From positions 1 through 49,637 of the forward strand of contig JALGSV010000051.1 in NCBI GenBank assembly GCA_029821755.1: 49,637 bases of DNA, given 5' to 3'. Below, one piece after another: positions 34,114-41,375 of this stretch (the first letter of the stretch is position 1; the number at the start of each line of letters is the position of its first letter). The position numbers were made by a program, and so were the translations under genes. This DNA is from Candidatus Zipacnadum vermilionense. GTDB taxonomy: Bacteria > Armatimonadota > Zipacnadia > Zipacnadales > Zipacnadaceae. A model generated the notes under the pieces. That model had not been told where the DNA came from and made no database searches. It saw only the letters and a list, made by a program, of their open reading frames with translations.

Positions 34114-34161
34114 CGGATGCAGACTGGGAAGCCTGTGCTACCCAGAAACGGAGATTATCAC

Positions 34162-35577
34162 ATGTCCAAGACAACCTTAGGCTTGATCGTCGGTAACCGG
34201 GGGTTCTTCCCGGATCGACTGGTGGAGGAGGGGCGGGCGGAGATGCTGGCGGTGCTGGATGCCGCGGGCTTTGAGGTGGTAGCTCTCGGAACCGAGGAGA
34301 CACCCTTGGGCTCCGTGGAAACGCGCGAAGACGCCAAGAAGTGCGCCGCCGTATTCAAGGCCAAGGCCGACCAGATCGACGGCGTGCTGGTGACGCTGCC
34401 GAACTTCGGCGACGAGCGCGGGATCGCGGAGACGCTGCGCATGGCCGGGCTGGAGGTGCCGGTGCTGATGCAGGCCTTCCCCGATGATCCGGCCAAGATG
34501 TCGCTGCAAGACCGACGGGACTCCTTCTGCGGGAAGATCTCCGCCTGCAATAACTTGCGGCAGTATGGGATCGACTACTCGCTGACCCACGGGCACTGCC
34601 TGGCGCCGTCCTCGGCGCAGTTCAAGGCGGATCTGGCCTGGTTCGACGGGATCTGCCGAGTGGTCAAGGGCCTGCGCAACGTGCGGATCGGCGCCCTCGG
34701 GGCGCGGCCGGCCAACTTCAATACCGTGCGGTACAGCGAGAAGATTCTGGAGGCCAACGGCATCAGCATCGAGGTGCTGGACCTGTCGGAGGTCTTCGGG
34801 CGCATCGGGAAGCTGGACGACAGCGCGGCCGAGGTGCAGGCGAAGCTGGCGGCGATTCGCGACTATATCTGCGCGGATAAGGTGCCCGAGGTGGCGCTGA
34901 TCAAGATGGCCAAGCTGGGCGTGGTCATGGATGACTTCGTCGCCGAGAATGACCTGGCGGCCACGGCGGTGCAGTGCTGGACCTCGATGGAGGAGTACTT
35001 CGGCGTGGTCCCCTGCACGGTGATGAGCATGCTGTCTAACAGCCTCCTACCCAGCGCTTGCGAGGTGGACGTCACCGGGGCGATCGGGATGCTGGCGCTG
35101 CGGCTGGCCTCAGGGACGCCGGCGGGGCTACTGGACTGGAACAACAACTACGGCGACGACCCGGACAAGTGCGTGCTGTTCCACTGCTCGAACCTGCCGC
35201 AGGCGCTGCTGGGCGGGCAGGCGCAGATGTCATGGCAGGATATCGTCGGCGGGACGGTGGGGCTGGAAAACACGTACGGGACCTGCGTGGGCCGGCTGAC
35301 CCCGGGGCCCTTCACTTTCGCGCGGGTGAGCACGGACGACCTCACCGGCGAGATCGGGGCCTACGTGGGACAGGGGCAGTTCACGGATGACCCGCTGAGT
35401 ACTTTCGGCGGGGTAGGGGTAGCTCATGTCGAGGACCTACCGGCGCTACTGGAGTACATCTGCCGGGAGGGCTTTGAGCACCACGTGGCGGTCACCCAGG
35501 GGGACTACGCGGCCGTGCTGGAGGAGGCGATGGGGACGTACCTGCGGTGGGGAGTGTATAACCACACGCCGGAGTAG
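34162..35577 (+). CDS. L-fucose/L-arabinose isomerase family protein
   Basis: 471 residues, starting at the ATG eight bases after GGAG rather than the upstream ATG at 34117. It belongs to the FucI/AraA-like ketol-isomerase fold: LGLIVGNRGFFPDRLVEEG at the N-terminus, DGVLVTLPNFGDERGIAETL, RRDSFCGKISACNNLRQYGI, LGARPANFNTVRYSEKILE, AIQCW-type VQCWTSMEEYFG, PSACEVDVTGAIGMLAL and HCSNLPQALLG. Glu and Asp ligands for a metal lie in the CEVD region. With araB and araD upstream it most likely performs the first step of L-arabinose use, L-arabinose to L-ribulose. L-fucose is an alternative, given the fucosidase at 46358. It was probably adjacent to araD before the nuclease gene arrived. Confidence 0.8.
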   Translation: MSKTTLGLIVGNRGFFPDRLVEEGRAEMLAVLDAAGFEVVALGTEETPLGSVETREDAKKCAAVFKAKADQIDGVLVTLPNFGDERGIAETLRMAGLEVPVLMQAFPDDPAKMSLQDRRDSFCGKISACNNLRQYGIDYSLTHGHCLAPSSAQFKADLAWFDGICRVVKGLRNVRIGALGARPANFNTVRYSEKILEANGISIEVLDLSEVFGRIGKLDDSAAEVQAKLAAIRDYICADKVPEVALIKMAKLGVVMDDFVAENDLAATAVQCWTSMEEYFGVVPCTVMSMLSNSLLPSACEVDVTGAIGMLALRLASGTPAGLLDWNNNYGDDPDKCVLFHCSNLPQALLGGQAQMSWQDIVGGTVGLENTYGTCVGRLTPGPFTFARVSTDDLTGEIGAYVGQGQFTDDPLSTFGGVGVAHVEDLPALLEYICREGFEHHVAVTQGDYAAVLEEAMGTYLRWGVYNHTPE

Positions 35578-35626
35578 AGGAGTCAACAGCACTAGAAAAG
35601 AATGACGCTTATGCACCGAGATGGGC

Positions 35627-35653
35627 TTGACACGCGCCGCCTAAGGGTATAAT
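35627..35653 (+). promoter_or_regulatory. Strong consensus promoter of the prepilin gene
   Basis: TTGACA (35627-35632) and TATAAT (35648-35653) are both perfect hexamers with a short 15-base spacer; TAATAT two bases on would give 17. The AT-rich patch after it and AAGGAG at 35683-35688 complete an efficient start region. Confidence 0.65.
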
Positions 35654-35698
35654 ATATTTGCGTTTGGATAGCAAAACTTGATAAAGGAGATGGTCGGA

Positions 35699-36358
35699 AT
35701 GAGTCGGACCCGCGCCGGTTTCACCCTGATCGAGTTGCTGGTGGTGATTGCGATAATCGCGATCCTCGCGGCGATTCTGTTCCCAGTGTTTGCGCGGGCG
35801 CGGGCGAAGGCCCTGCAGAATAGCTGCTTGTCGAACGTCAAGCAGCTCGCCTTGGGCGTGCTGATGTACGCCCAGGATTTCGACCAAGTCCTGCCCCGCA
35901 ACGCCTATCTCGCCGGCCCTCCCTGGAGCACCTACATCTGTTGGCACGAAATGGTCTTGCCCTACGTCAAGAACGAGAATATCTACTTGTGCCCTCTTGA
36001 CCCCGTTCAGGGTGTGGGCAGCTCCCGCTACAACACTTTTTACCCTGTCAGTTACAGTCTCAACAGCAACGGATCAGGTTCCTACGATTGGACGTACCTG
36101 GCGGTCAAGATGAACATTATGGACTTCCCGGCCGAGCGCATGATGCTCTGCGACGCCGCCACGACTGGAGGATACTTATATTGGTACACCAGCGAAACCC
36201 TGGTGGGGGACTGGCACCAGGAGGGCGCCAACATGGCCTATACAGATGGCCACGCCAAGTTCATCGCCAAGGGAATGGTGCCCGTCTACGCCAGGGACGC
36301 AGACGCGGAATTCACCATCGCCGGCGCGCACTTCTGGTTCGGCAACGACCATTATTGA
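35699..36358 (+). CDS. Type IV prepilin-like protein with H-x9-DG motif
   Basis: 219 residues. AAGGAG ten bases upstream selects the ATG at 35699 over one at 35690. The leader MSRTRAG is cut before Phe in GFTLIELLVVIAIIAILAAI, with Glu at position +5, the class III signal for the prepilin peptidase. FPVFARARAKALQNSCLSNV follows, a form common in Armatimonadota. The rest is a beta-rich pseudopilin head with DWHQEGANMAYTDGHAKFI, the H-x9-DG motif typical of large paralogue families in Planctomycetes and Armatimonadota. It is probably a cell-surface or pseudopilus subunit. The gene stands alone with its own strong promoter and a terminator hairpin, and no pilus assembly genes are near. Confidence 0.85.
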   Translation: MSRTRAGFTLIELLVVIAIIAILAAILFPVFARARAKALQNSCLSNVKQLALGVLMYAQDFDQVLPRNAYLAGPPWSTYICWHEMVLPYVKNENIYLCPLDPVQGVGSSRYNTFYPVSYSLNSNGSGSYDWTYLAVKMNIMDFPAERMMLCDAATTGGYLYWYTSETLVGDWHQEGANMAYTDGHAKFIAKGMVPVYARDADAEFTIAGAHFWFGNDHY

Positions 36359-36393
36359 GTAGTCTAGAGGCAATCCGTACAGCCAGCGCCCCC

Positions 36394-36422
36394 GCGCCCC
36401 CGCCGGAACTCGGCGGGGGCGC
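36394..36422. terminator. Bidirectional terminator hairpin
   Basis: GCGCCCCCGCCG (36394-36405) and CGGCGGGGGCGC (36411-36422) pair perfectly over 12 bp around a GAACT loop. It lies between the convergent prepilin and sulfatase-like genes, 36 and 40 bases from their stops. There is no T-tract, as is common in GC-rich genomes. Confidence 0.7.
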
Positions 36423-36461
36423 TGGGGCGTCGGGAAAGAGCGGGCGCGCAGACCCGCGCTC

Positions 36462-37883
36462 CTACTCGGTCAGCAGGGGAGTGCAGCCGGGCATGCGGGC
36501 GGCGGTCTTGAGGTACTCAGGGAACTCGCCGCCGGCGTCCTGGAGGAAGATCTCCACCGCACGCTCGACTACCTCCGGGTGCTGCTCGGCTACGTTGGTG
36601 GTTAGGCCGGGGTCGCTCTCCAGGTCGTAGACCAACGGCAGGCCACCCCAGAAGAGCGCGTTGCACCACCACTTGTCGTCGATCATCGTCACATCCGGGC
36701 CCCAGCCGATGGTGACGTGGTCGCGGCCCGGCGCCTCGCCGCGTACCACCGGCAACAGGTCGATTCCCTCCATTCCCTCCGGGCTCCCCTCCCCCATCAG
36801 ACTCAGCAGCGTCGTGACCAGGTCGTGGTTGTAGCAGAGGGCGTCGCAGCGGGTACCACCCGCGACGGGCGAGACGCCGGCTCTCCCCGAGGCAGGCGAG
36901 ACGCCTGCGCTACCGGGAGGGCGGATCATCATGACCAGGTCAGCGACGGCGCGGGTGAGGGGATGGCCTTGCTTACCGGTAAGGTTGGAGTCGCCCAGGT
37001 TGTGGCCGTGGTCGGAGATGAGCGCGACTACGGTGTCCTCGGCGCGGCCGGAGTTGTCGAGGGCCGCCAGGAAGTGCCCCAGCCAGCGGTCGACCATGGT
37101 CACCTCCCCGGCGTAGTTGGCCTGCATTCGCTGGAGCTCCCGGTCGGTGTAGCCGTCGGCAGGGCCGTAGGTGGACCAGATGACGTCTACGGGGATTTCC
37201 TCGGGGTCGTAGAGCTTGCGGTAATAGGCGGGCGGGTCCCAGGGCTCGTGGGGGTCGAAGGAATCGAGCACTAGGAAGAAGCTGTCCGCGTCCTGGTTAC
37301 GCCAGAGCCAGTCGGCGCCGCCGCGGAAGACCTGGGCAGGGAAGTAATCCTCCTCGCTGCGGCGCTCGGCGACGTTCATCAGGTACTGGCGGTACATGGC
37401 CCGGCGGTGGGGCTCGTCGTTGTAGGACGGGATGAAGCGCGCCAGTTCCTCGTCGGAGATGGGCGGCCCGGAGCGGTAGTGGTCGGCCTCCTGCCCCCGG
37501 ACCCAGAGCCACTCATCGAAGCCGCGGCCGTAGTTCTTGCTGGGCTTGAACTGGTGGTAGGTGTCGGTGACAAAGCCGGTACGGTAGCCGCGCTCGTGGA
37601 GGATCTCCGCGACCGTGTCTTGGTCCTCCGGAATAGGCCCCCAGCCGGGCGCGCCCACGAAGTCGCCCTTCTGCATACAGTGGTTGTGGAAGGGGTAGGT
37701 GCGCTGGCCGGTGTGCAAGGCGCGACGGACAGGTAGCGTGGGCAGCGACTCGGGATAGGCCCGAGTGAAGACGACCGACTGGGCGGCCAGCGCGTCCAGG
37801 TGCGGCGTGTGGATCCATTCGTTGCCATAGCAGCCGCAATGGTCCTGCCGCCAGGAGTCGACGACGATGAGAACGCAGTTCAT
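36462..37883 (-). CDS. Sulfatase/alkaline-phosphatase-fold protein lacking the formylglycine Cys/Ser
   Basis: 473 residues. The fold is that of the arylsulfatase superfamily: CVLIVVDSWRQDHCGCYGN at the N-terminus, HTPHLDALAAQSVVF, LVLDSFDPHEPWDPPAYY and ALISDHGHNLGDSN with metal-binding Asp-His. In true sulfatases C/S-x-P-x-R carries the Cys or Ser that becomes formylglycine. Here residues 49-53 are T-L-P-V-R (SLPTLPVRRALHTGQ), so a Thr stands in that place. A related phosphatase or phosphonate-hydrolase activity, or loss of activity, is possible. About residues 322-345 (GSAGVSPASGRAGVSPVAGG) are encoded by REP repeats inserted before CDALCYNHDLVTTLLSL. No signal peptide is seen. Confidence 0.75.
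   Translation of the reverse strand: MNCVLIVVDSWRQDHCGCYGNEWIHTPHLDALAAQSVVFTRAYPESLPTLPVRRALHTGQRTYPFHNHCMQKGDFVGAPGWGPIPEDQDTVAEILHERGYRTGFVTDTYHQFKPSKNYGRGFDEWLWVRGQEADHYRSGPPISDEELARFIPSYNDEPHRRAMYRQYLMNVAERRSEEDYFPAQVFRGGADWLWRNQDADSFFLVLDSFDPHEPWDPPAYYRKLYDPEEIPVDVIWSTYGPADGYTDRELQRMQANYAGEVTMVDRWLGHFLAALDNSGRAEDTVVALISDHGHNLGDSNLTGKQGHPLTRAVADLVMMIRPPGSAGVSPASGRAGVSPVAGGTRCDALCYNHDLVTTLLSLMGEGSPEGMEGIDLLPVVRGEAPGRDHVTIGWGPDVTMIDDKWWCNALFWGGLPLVYDLESDPGLTTNVAEQHPEVVERAVEIFLQDAGGEFPEYLKTAARMPGCTPLLTE
36866..36914 (-). repeat. Two REP hairpins inside the sulfatase-like gene
   Basis: GGCAGGCGAGACGCCTGCGC followed by TACC (36891-36914) is an exact copy of the array unit at 39625-39810. A diverged copy, GGGCGAGACGCCGGCTCTCC, precedes it at 36867-36886. 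Both lie in one reading frame of the host gene and contain no stop codon in it. On the coding strand the full copy begins GGTAG. Confidence 0.8.
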
Positions 37884-37912
37884 TGGGTAAGGCCTCCGTG
37901 GGGGATTTGTAG

Positions 37913-37998
37913 GTGATAAATGGACTGCGAGGCCCCGGCGGCTATCGTCGGACTCTCAGGCCCCATTTATCACTTATCGTTTATCACTTATCGTTTAT
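37913..37998. repeat. Inverted and tandem TTATC repeats between sulfatase-like and CDF genes
   Basis: GTGATAAATGG (37913-37923) is mirrored by CCATTTATCAC (37963-37973). Directly after, CACTTATCGTTTAT occurs twice in tandem (37971-37984 and 37985-37998), ending on the stop codon of the CDF gene. Sequence of the same type, as a long hairpin, is at 43394-43498. It is AT-rich and unlike its surroundings. Confidence 0.6.
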
Positions 37999-38984
37999 CA
38001 GTGTGCGTGTTCGTCTTCCGCCTGGATGTGCCGCACCGGATAGACCATGGTGTCGACCGAGCAGACCTCGTCGCATTCGGTCTCGATGGTGGTCTGAGAG
38101 AAGCCGAAGCGCTCCAGCAGCAGGTTCTCCACCTCCCGGCGCAGTTTCATGCGTTCGGCCTCGGTGGTGTAGTCGGCCACCACGTGCACACTGACGGCGC
38201 GAATGTTGGAGCAGATCGACCAAGCGTGCAGGTGATGTACCGAGGTGACCTCGGGGATCTCGTCGAGGGCCAGGGCGATCTCCTCCAGAGTAAGGCCGAA
38301 GGGGACGCCCTCCATCAAGATGTGCAGCGACTCGCGCCCCACGCGGACCGCGCTGCCCAGGATGAGTACGGCGATGAGGCCAGAGAGGACGGGGTCGGCC
38401 AGGTAGCGCCAGGACCAGGGGGTGAGCAGCATGATCAGGGCGGCAAGGATGACGGCCACGGAGGCGAGCAGATCGCTGAGCACGTGCAGATAGGCGCTGC
38501 GCAGGTTCAGGTCGCCGTGGGAGTGGCCGCGCAGGCGCAGGACGACCACCAGGTTGACCGCCAGACCGACGACCGCAATGATCAGCATGACGCCGCTCTT
38601 GACCTCCGGCGGCTCGAACAGGCGGCTATAGGCCTCCCAGAGGATCAGGCCGGCGATGCCGAAGAGAGCGAGAGCGTTGAGCAGGGCGGCGAGGATTTCG
38701 CTGCGATGCAGACCGTAGGTATGGCGAACGGTGGGGGGCCGCAGGGCCAGGCGCAGGGCGACGTAGGCCAGGACGAGCGCAGCGACGTCACCGAAGACAT
38801 GGCCGGCGTCGGAGAGCAGGGCCAGGGAGTTGGTCCACCAGCCGCCCAGGGCCTCGACGACCATGAGGGCGGCGGTGAGGTAAGCCGCCCATATGAGCTG
38901 GGCGCCTTTGGCCCGGTCGCCGGCCGAGACGGGCGCCGCGGCGTGGGCGCGGTGGTCGTGATCGTGGTCGTGGTTGTGGGCCAT
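37998..38984 (-). CDS. Cation diffusion facilitator (CzcD/ZitB-type) metal exporter
   Basis: 328 residues. It uses the proton gradient to export divalent metals such as zinc across the inner membrane. The His-rich start NHDHDHDHRAH is a typical metal-binding tail. Six membrane segments follow, with SDAGHVFGDVAAL in the second (His62, Asp66) and AYLHVLSDLLASV in the fifth, the His-xxx-Asp pairs that bind zinc. The C-terminal cytoplasmic domain (GLTLEEIALALDEIPEVTSV, then HHLHAW) is the usual ferredoxin-like dimer domain. The last residues QAEDEHAH may bind metal too. Two REP hairpins lie between this gene's start and the RAYT stop. Confidence 0.9.
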   Translation of the reverse strand: MAHNHDHDHDHRAHAAAPVSAGDRAKGAQLIWAAYLTAALMVVEALGGWWTNSLALLSDAGHVFGDVAALVLAYVALRLALRPPTVRHTYGLHRSEILAALLNALALFGIAGLILWEAYSRLFEPPEVKSGVMLIIAVVGLAVNLVVVLRLRGHSHGDLNLRSAYLHVLSDLLASVAVILAALIMLLTPWSWRYLADPVLSGLIAVLILGSAVRVGRESLHILMEGVPFGLTLEEIALALDEIPEVTSVHHLHAWSICSNIRAVSVHVVADYTTEAERMKLRREVENLLLERFGFSQTTIETECDEVCSVDTMVYPVRHIQAEDEHAH

Positions 38985-38994
38985 GATTGGCAGC

Positions 38995-39037
38995 GCAGGC
39001 GTCTCGCCTGCCCCGGTAACGCAGGCGTCTCGCCTGC
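38995..39037 (+). repeat. Two REP hairpins between the CDF gene and the RAYT
   Basis: GCAGGCGTCTCGCCTGC occurs at 38995-39011 and 39021-39037. The second is preceded by GGTAAC and the first by GGCAGC, variants of the GGTAGC seen in the main array. Their orientation is opposite to the array beyond the RAYT, so the transposase gene lies between inverted REPs. Confidence 0.8.
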
Positions 39038-39050
39038 TCCCAGCATTGAC

Positions 39051-39608
39051 CTACATCGGTACGTGCATCCCTCGGTCCCAGAAGTAAGGGTACTCCAAGA
39101 AGTCGCGGCAGAGCCCGGCCTTCACCGGGTTGTTCGCCGTGTACCGCAGTTTCTCCATGAATTCGTCGTTGTCACGCATGATGCGATCCCAGTGCTCGGG
39201 CAGCCACACGTGTCCCCCACCGCCCCGCAGCTTGGCGATCAGATGCGCCGTGAAGGACTTGACACTGTGCAGCATCTCGCTCAAGGGGTAGTACCGCGTC
39301 GTTGGGAGAGCATCCCCCGGGAGAGGAAGCGGGCGCACCAGCAGATGAACGTGGTCGGGCATTACCACCAGCGCCTCCACCGTCCACTTCTTCTCGTGCC
39401 ACAAGAGGCAAGCGTCCATGACGAACTGCCGTTCCTCGGGCGACAGCGGAGTCCCCTTCACTCGTAGAGTCACAAAGTAGGTGCGTCCAGCCTGCTCCCA
39501 GTGAGGAAGCCGGCGCCTCAACTGGCGAAGTGCCAGCGTGGCGGGGTCGAAGCCCGTGTCCATTTTTCCGCTCGCCGGCGGTTTGCCTGAGGAATACCCT
39601 TGCTCCAT
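39051..39608 (-). CDS. REP-associated tyrosine transposase (RAYT, Y1/HUH family)
   Basis: 185 residues, typical for RAYTs, starting six bases after GGAG. These are single-copy domesticated relatives of IS200/IS605 transposases that nick and join REP hairpins as single-stranded DNA. The HUH metal site is VVMPDHVHLLV (His86, His88). The catalytic Tyr is Tyr156 in KLRYTANNPVKAGL. YFVTLRVKGTPLS and WLPEHWDRIMRDNDEFMEKL also match the family. All catalytic residues are present, so it may be active. On both sides lie REP hairpins of one family in opposite orientation, including a seven-copy array 17 bases before the start codon, making this a complete transposase-plus-REP unit. Confidence 0.9.
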   Translation of the reverse strand: MEQGYSSGKPPASGKMDTGFDPATLALRQLRRRLPHWEQAGRTYFVTLRVKGTPLSPEERQFVMDACLLWHEKKWTVEALVVMPDHVHLLVRPLPLPGDALPTTRYYPLSEMLHSVKSFTAHLIAKLRGGGGHVWLPEHWDRIMRDNDEFMEKLRYTANNPVKAGLCRDFLEYPYFWDRGMHVPM

Positions 39609-39624
39609 TGCTGTCTCCTAGTGC

Positions 39625-39810
39625 ACAGGCGAGACGCCTGCGCTACCGCGAGGCAGGCGAGACGCCTGCGCTACCGCGAGGCAGGCGAGACGCCTGCGCC
39701 GCGAGGCAGGCGAGACGCCTGCGCTACCGCGAGGCAGGCGAGACGCCTGCGCTACCGCGAGGCAGGCGAGACGCCTGCGCTACCGAGGCAGGCGAGACGC
39801 CTGCGCTACC
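39625..39810 (-). repeat. Seven-copy tandem REP array
   Basis: Seven head-to-tail units of about 28 bp, each GGCAGGCGAGACGCCTGCGC followed by TACCGCGA or a shortened form. The third unit lacks a few bases after CTGCG, the sixth ends TACCGA, and the first begins ACAGGC. Each can fold GCAGGCG-AGA-CGCCTGC. Read on the minus strand the unit is GGTAGC plus hairpin, which is the GTAG-plus-palindrome layout that RAYT proteins recognise. Units abut with no spacers, so this is not a CRISPR. The last unit overlaps the 3' end of the enolase-superfamily gene and gives its stop codon. Confidence 0.9.
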
Positions 39811-41165
39811 AGATCCATCTGATAGCCCAGCCCGGTCCCTTGCAGGCTGGCGGTGGAGGCCAGGCCGTTGTGCAGGCGGAAGAGGCCGGCGTGGATTCGC
39901 TGCTCGCCGGGAGGCGTGGCGGCGGGGAAGAATTGGCGGCTGTTGGCCTCCAGGCCCATCATCGTGTACAACCGCGCCCCCATCCCGACAGAGTGGATCA
40001 ACGCCAGGCTAGGGTTGGTCAGGTCCTGCAGTGCGTAGGGGATGCCCTCTTCCCTCGCCTTGGCGGCCAGGACCAGGTCCATGGAGTGGCCCTTACAGGT
40101 CTTGAGCGCCAGGCCCGACCAGCCCAGTTCCAGGCCGAGTTGCAGCGACTCCAACCCGGCCAGGCTCTCGTCGAGGATCACCGGCTTGAGCTGCGACAGC
40201 TTGTGCATGTCGTGGCGGTGAGTCTCCAAGTCCCGGTCGGTCGGCTGCTCCAGGTACAGCAGGCGGTCAAAGCACTCGGGCGAGGCTTCCCGCAGGCGGG
40301 TACACATCTCCACCAGGTACTCCGGGGAGTCGCACTGCTCGTTGGTGTCGGCGGTCAGGTGCAACTCGGTCTGGCCGCGCTTGGCCAACTCCTCCTGGCC
40401 GATGCGGAACACGGCCAGAGTGCGCTCCAAGTCCCACTCCAGGTCGTTGCCGCGCAGCTTGACCTTGAGGCAGAAGACGCCGTCGCGGGCGATCCACTCG
40501 TCGAGGCTGACCGGCTCGCCGTCCTGCGGGTCGGTGTCGTCCTTCTCGGACTGAGTGAGCTTGTCCAGCCCGCCGACCAAGTGAAAGATGGGGACCTCCG
40601 GTAGGTAGGAGTCGCGGAGGTACTGGGAGACGTACTTGCCCTGGTAGCGCGGCCCCAGGTAGCGGGAGAGGTCGCCCATGAACTCGGGGCCGTAGCCCTG
40701 GTAGGAGTCGATACCATTGACGTTGCCGAAGGCGTCGTGGATAGCGGCGTCAATCGGCGAGGCGCACACTAACGCGCCCAGCAGGGGCTGGCGCAGGCGT
40801 TCGTCCATCAGCACGCAAGCCTCGTGGTTGAGGTTGTCCAACGCGGGTTCGAGGGCCCAGAAAAGGTCGATCGGGTGAGTGTAGTGGGGGTAAGCGGCGA
40901 CCTCGTCGGCGTAGCGCTGCGCCACGCGCTTCATGCAGGCTTCCTTGCTGGCATGGTCCAACTCCGGGGTAGGCCAGGACCAGAAGTCGGCGAGGAAGAT
41001 GCCGCCCCAGCCATCGGCGACCTGCCCGGCGCGGTTCTCCACCGTAGCGCGGATGCGGCAGAAGGTGACCTGGTCCATCACCACCGCGCCGAACTTCAGC
41101 GGCGTGCGAGCCGCGCAGGGCTCGAAATGGATCTCGACTTGCTTGACCTTGAGGTCGGAGTTCAT
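39780..41165 (-). CDS. Enolase-superfamily enzyme (mandelate racemase/muconate lactonizing type)
   Basis: 461 residues from the ATG at 41165; the frame is open further up but without protein-like sequence. The barrel carries the expected residues in order: CLKVKLRG (Lys-x-Lys, acid/base), LTADTNEQC (first metal Asp), LYLEQPTDRD (second metal Glu), VILDESLAG (third metal Asp or Glu) and LALKTCKGHS (second Lys). That Lys/Lys arrangement suits the MLE or dipeptide-epimerase subgroups more than sugar acid dehydratases. It is about 90 residues longer than most. The native end is probably near GYQMDL; the final VAQASRLPR and the stop come from a REP unit. Substrate is unknown. An MFS permease gene lies upstream on the same strand. 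Confidence 0.8.
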   Translation of the reverse strand: MNSDLKVKQVEIHFEPCAARTPLKFGAVVMDQVTFCRIRATVENRAGQVADGWGGIFLADFWSWPTPELDHASKEACMKRVAQRYADEVAAYPHYTHPIDLFWALEPALDNLNHEACVLMDERLRQPLLGALVCASPIDAAIHDAFGNVNGIDSYQGYGPEFMGDLSRYLGPRYQGKYVSQYLRDSYLPEVPIFHLVGGLDKLTQSEKDDTDPQDGEPVSLDEWIARDGVFCLKVKLRGNDLEWDLERTLAVFRIGQEELAKRGQTELHLTADTNEQCDSPEYLVEMCTRLREASPECFDRLLYLEQPTDRDLETHRHDMHKLSQLKPVILDESLAGLESLQLGLELGWSGLALKTCKGHSMDLVLAAKAREEGIPYALQDLTNPSLALIHSVGMGARLYTMMGLEANSRQFFPAATPPGEQRIHAGLFRLHNGLASTASLQGTGLGYQMDLVAQASRLPR

Positions 41166-41330
41166 GATTGAGGGCCTTTCACTTGGGCGGCGGAAGGAGG
41201 TAGGGGTTCGCCGTCGGGAGGAAGGGGACCTTTCGCCACCTGCAGACAGGACCCATGCGGCCCCCGGCTGTCGGAGACAATCCCGGAGAGGGCGCTCCTT
41301 CCGCTCCGGCGGGGGCCGGATGGGACCCGT

Positions 41331-41353
41331 CTCGCGTGCAAACGACGCACGCG
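41331..41353 (-). terminator. Hairpin after the MFS permease gene
   Basis: TCGCGTGC (41331-41338) and GCACGCGA (41346-41353) form a perfect 8-bp stem with a seven-base loop, 22 bases past the stop of the permease gene. No T-run follows. The rest of the 210-bp gap to the enolase-type gene has a direct repeat (ACCCATGCGGCCCC at 41250 and 41357) and no gene. Confidence 0.4.
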
Positions 41354-41375
41354 AGCCACCCATGCGGCCCCTCCA

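Noticed and set aside
39625-39810. Tandem array considered as a CRISPR
   Set aside because: Units of about 28 bp abut with no variable spacers, and single copies occur elsewhere in genes. It is a REP array.
39600-40604. Plus-strand frame through the REP array with repeated ETPALP-type peptides
   Set aside because: The repeated peptide is only a translation of the REP units, and the rest is antisense to the enolase-type gene.
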